This document shows positions 14,393 through 15,041 of a stretch of DNA of 15,041 bases, one piece after another. The stretch spans positions 1 to 15,041 of the forward strand of contig JBGPIK010000136.1 in the NCBI GenBank assembly GCA_041484845.1, written 5' to 3'. How positions within the stretch are numbered: position 1 is the stretch's first letter; every line of letters begins with the position of its first letter. The translations under genes were made by a program, and so were the position numbers. The stretch comes from JBGPIK01 sp041484845 (GTDB lineage: Bacteria > Desulfobacterota > Binatia > UBA9968). The notes under the pieces are model-generated. The model was not told the origin of the DNA. It worked only from the letters and a program-made list of their open reading frames with translations, and searched no databases.

Positions 14393-15041
14393 CTACTTAG
14401 CCCATAAGGCTTTGATAAAACCCTCCTTCGACAATTCGTTGATGATACTCGCGTCGATGAAATCACCGGGCCGCGCGTTGCGCGCGCGGGATTCGGTTTT
14501 GGCCAGTTCTGCCAGTTGGACCTGAATGCCGGCTTCGCTCAGGGTGCCCTCTTTGTCAATGGCCTGATAACTTTCGTCGTAACTTTGCGAAAGCACCTGC
14601 GGATCCGCAATGTGGGTATATTTCCTCAGTACTTGAATTGTATCTTCCTTGCTGCGGTAGACGTGGCGGACTCCTTCAAGATAACCCCTGGCGAATGATT
14701 TCAGCGTCGGGCGAAAATCGCCCTGCAAAGAACTTTCGAGCGTATTGCCGCTCTGGTGTTGAATCGTCACGCCGAGCTTGGCTATTTCGGTTCCCGAAAC
14801 CAGAACTTTCATGCCCGCGTTGCGCGCGATCACACTTTCCGGAGCGGACAGTGTCGTGCCGTGAATCATTCCTTTGGTTAACGCGGCAAGACGATTTTGC
14901 GTGCTGCCCAACTGCAAGATGGTGTAGTCGCGGCCCTCCTCAAGCCCGAATTTTTTCAACAGCATGATGGTTGCTGTGTAGGAGGATGAGCCGATCCGTG
15001 TGACCGCGATGGTTTTTCCTCTGAGATCGGCCACCGCTTTA
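14393..15041 (-). CDS. NMT1-type solute-binding protein, N-terminus outside the window
   Basis: The frame enters from the right edge already inside the protein (KAVADLRGKTIAV...) and ends at TAG 14393-14395, giving 216 visible residues. The GTG at 15034 is an internal Val in the conserved DLRGKT segment, so it is not the start. The sequence matches the second half of periplasmic NMT1/THI5-like binding proteins and resembles the equivalent part of the protein at 10070-11092 (DLRGKT, then a Leu/Gly-rich helix and the LGLDPEKF/FGLEEGRD region). The signal peptide must be outside the window. It is convergent with the AsmA-like gene. The ligand is unknown. Confidence 0.87.
   Translation of the reverse strand, partial: KAVADLRGKTIAVTRIGSSSYTATIMLLKKFGLEEGRDYTILQLGSTQNRLAALTKGMIHGTTLSAPESVIARNAGMKVLVSGTEIAKLGVTIQHQSGNTLESSLQGDFRPTLKSFARGYLEGVRHVYRSKEDTIQVLRKYTHIADPQVLSQSYDESYQAIDKEGTLSEAGIQVQLAELAKTESRARNARPGDFIDASIINELSKEGFIKALWAK

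Overview
The window looks like a chromosome segment of an uncultured Gram-negative bacterium. Clues are multihaem c-type cytochromes, a Rieske protein with a Tat-type leader, an AsmA-like envelope protein, and two NMT1-type solute-binding proteins with no transporter genes beside them. Base composition is moderately GC-rich. I infer a deltaproteobacterial-type or related lineage (Desulfobacterota, Binatota, NC10 or Rokubacteria), but nothing here fixes the taxon. There is no rRNA, tRNA, CRISPR array or intact insertion sequence. All genes run on the minus strand except the AsmA-like gene and one doubtful small ORF.

Positions 1-5858 (minus strand) hold a respiratory gene cluster. In order of transcription it is: an Rrf2-family regulator with IscR-like cysteines; a 645-residue flavoprotein with a GltD-like core and iron-sulfur domains at both ends; a Rieske protein; a full-length cytochrome b; and a membrane-anchored cytochrome c with at least five haems, cut by the window's left edge. 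Rieske and cytochrome b overlap by ATGA. This should be a (mena)quinol:cytochrome c oxidoreductase of the b6/subunit IV type, with a soluble NAD(P)-linked flavoprotein attached genetically and an Fe-S regulator on top. An inverted repeat lies just upstream of the regulator.

Positions 5859-7934 hold housekeeping genes: tRNA-dihydrouridine synthase followed by a Maf nucleotide pyrophosphatase, again overlapping by ATGA. Positions 8226-11092 hold an exported NMT1-type binding protein followed by a thiamine-diphosphate enzyme of the acetolactate synthase/benzoylformate decarboxylase superfamily. Positions 11093-11670 hold no gene but are rich in potential RNA structure. Positions 11671-14139 (plus strand) encode the AsmA-like protein. 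The last gene, cut by the right edge, is a second NMT1-type binding protein.

The most unusual feature is what fills the gaps. At least four unrelated short palindromic elements sit in separate intergenic spaces. One family, a hairpin built of TGGAGTNN octamers, occurs twice, 8.9 kb apart. Both copies lie in a gap of about 130 bp between two co-directional genes, 22 bp upstream of the next start codon and 12-14 bp downstream of the previous stop. That placement suggests either a shared RNA-level role or a very specific insertion preference.
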